NCBI GenBank assembly: GCA_902493915.1
Contig: CABUQY010000005.1
Span: 1 to 37,729, forward strand
DNA from: an uncultured Collinsella sp.
GTDB taxonomy: Bacteria; Actinomycetota; Coriobacteriia; Coriobacteriales; Coriobacteriaceae
Length of the DNA stretch: 37,729 nt
Direction: 5' to 3'
Shown: one piece after another, positions 36,967 to 37,729 of the stretch
How the letters are laid out: every line of letters starts with the position of its first letter
Numbering within the stretch: the first letter of the stretch is position 1
The notes under the pieces: model-generated
Database searches by the model: none
Told to the model about the DNA's origin: nothing
The model's input: only the letters and a program-made list of their open reading frames with translations
Made by a program: the position numbers and the translations under genes

Positions 36967-37608
36967 ATGGTCTCGCGGGTTCTCTACCGACCGTTTGATA
37001 CCGAAGACTTCGACGCCATCGCGCTGATCTTGCAGCAGCTTTGGCACAACAACTCGGATAACGATGAGTACAACCGCCTCGAAGCCGCGTGCGATCTTGC
37101 CTACTGCCTTTCGTCCTCGACGTTTTCGCAGGTTGCGGTGATTGACGGCGAGGCGCGGGGCATTGCGCTTGCGCGTGCAGGACAGAGCTCCGGCGTCACT
37201 ATCAACGAGCATTGGATGGATACCGAACGCTCGTTGCTGTCGCAGATGCGCGAGCTAGAACCCGAGTCGTGCGCCGAGTATCTCTCGTTTGTGCGCACAA
37301 CCATCCGAACCAACAACCGCCTGCTCGAGAAAAGCCCACTGCCGCATGACAACGAGGTCACGCTGCTTGCTGTGGATCGCGACGTCCATGGCCTGGGCGT
37401 AGGCTCGGTGTTGCTCGATGCCGCGATCTCGTACCTTTCCTCGCGCGGGGCGACAAGGGCACACCTGTACACCGACTCCAACTGCTCGTGGAAGTTCTAC
37501 GAACTGCACGGCTTTAAGCGCACCGCCACGCACCGCGCCAACCGCGAGGAACGCCGCCACGCCATGCCGCGCGAAAGCTTCCTCTATGAGCTCGACCTAA
37601 CGGCCTAA
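36967..37608 (+). CDS. GNAT-family N-acetyltransferase
   Basis: This 213-residue protein has the GNAT acetyl-CoA motif A near residues 138-157 (VDRDVHGLGVGSVLLDAAISYL, with the Q/RxxGxG/A loop as HGLGVG) and a motif B region (HLYTDSNCSWKFYELHGFKRT) typical of the fold. Such enzymes transfer an acetyl group to an amine of a small molecule or protein; the acceptor is unknown. The N-terminal half (FDAIALILQQLWHNNSDNDEYNRLEAACDLAYCLSS) is longer than the minimal domain and probably shapes the acceptor site. The ATG at 36967 has AGAGG at spacing 4. It is divergent from purH and ends before a repeat. Confidence 0.85.
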   Translation: MVSRVLYRPFDTEDFDAIALILQQLWHNNSDNDEYNRLEAACDLAYCLSSSTFSQVAVIDGEARGIALARAGQSSGVTINEHWMDTERSLLSQMRELEPESCAEYLSFVRTTIRTNNRLLEKSPLPHDNEVTLLAVDRDVHGLGVGSVLLDAAISYLSSRGATRAHLYTDSNCSWKFYELHGFKRTATHRANREERRHAMPRESFLYELDLTA

Positions 37609-37612
37609 ACCC

Positions 37613-37634
37613 GGCAGTTAGGGACGTTCCTTTT
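37613..37634. repeat. Half copy of the GTCCC-core palindromic repeat
   Basis: CCGGCAGTTAGGGACGTTCC is the same as the left half of the 5913 copy, but the right arm is missing, so it is a degenerate or truncated member. It lies 5 bases after the acetyltransferase stop. Confidence 0.7.
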
Positions 37635-37667
37635 AATATGAGCAGGACATTGTCAAGAGGCAAAATC

Positions 37668-37699
37668 GGGCCTGGCCCCAACGATATGGGGTCAGGCCC
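37668..37699. terminator. Hairpin after the acetyltransferase gene
   Basis: GGGCCTGGCCCC and GGGGTCAGGCCC form a 12-bp stem with one G-T pair and an AACGATAT loop. It contains the GGGGTCAGG core of the palindromic repeats, so it may be another member that now serves as terminator. Confidence 0.55.
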
Positions 37700-37729
37700 T
37701 CTCCCTATATCAACCCGTCCGCGGCGACC

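Noticed and set aside
1..37729. CRISPR array, tRNA, rRNA, prophage or complete insertion sequence
   Set aside because: No regularly spaced direct repeats, no cloverleaf or rRNA-like stretch, and no integrase, transposase or phage structural gene were seen. The palindromic repeats are irregularly spaced and single.

Overview
The window looks like chromosomal DNA from a high-GC actinobacterium, most probably a Collinsella-like member of the Coriobacteriia. This is an inference from base composition, gene content (Mn-dependent pyrophosphatase, lactose/cellobiose-type PTS, tmk-holB-ricT order) and many short palindromic intergenic repeats. It carries 34 protein genes, one cut by the left edge. 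No tRNA, rRNA, CRISPR array, prophage or intact insertion sequence was recognised. Most genes lie on the minus strand in short operons.

Layout. 1-4.7 kb (minus): tmk, holB, a RicT/PSP1-domain gene with a very long charged tail, comF and a partial gene. 4.9-5.9 kb (plus): a membrane-anchored zinc-ribbon protein flanked by two near-identical palindromic repeats. 6.0-11.2 kb (minus): tatA, tatC, hypA, hypB and an archaeal-type topoisomerase I. 11.3-13.0 kb (minus): an aspartate aminotransferase and a lone STAS protein. 13.1-17.2 kb: a small orphan gene, nhaA with a terminator in its leader, Mn-pyrophosphatase and ROK glucokinase. 17.4-22.1 kb: a beta-glucoside PTS operon (GH1, IIC, IIB, IIA) divergent from its GntR regulator, followed by manA. 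23.5-28.4 kb: pcrA, uppP and a universal stress protein. 28.6-30.3 kb: a BceRS-like two-component pair without its transporter. 30.5-34.1 kb: an aminotransferase and ornithine-cyclodeaminase-family pair divergent from a PucR-type regulator. 34.1-37.6 kb: an unrecognised gene, purH and a GNAT acetyltransferase.

How genes work together. The PTS imports and phosphorylates a beta-glucoside, GH1 cleaves it, and glucokinase and ManA feed the sugars into glycolysis. HypA and HypB supply nickel to a [NiFe] enzyme, while TatAC exports folded cofactor proteins, so their linkage suggests an exported hydrogenase encoded elsewhere. The divergent PucR/OCD/aminotransferase set looks like a self-contained, regulated amino-acid module.

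The most unusual content is non-coding. Two ~100-nt elements abut the stop codons of pcrA and purH. They share conserved purine-rich internal loops, and their helices differ by compensating base changes, so they are good candidates for a structured RNA or mobile structured repeat. A second repeat family has variable stems around a GTCCC/GACCCC-type core and occurs at least eight times. Regulatory candidates include a hairpin masking the comF ribosome-binding site, an intrinsic terminator just before nhaA, and a 93-nt stacked hairpin after the stress-protein gene.
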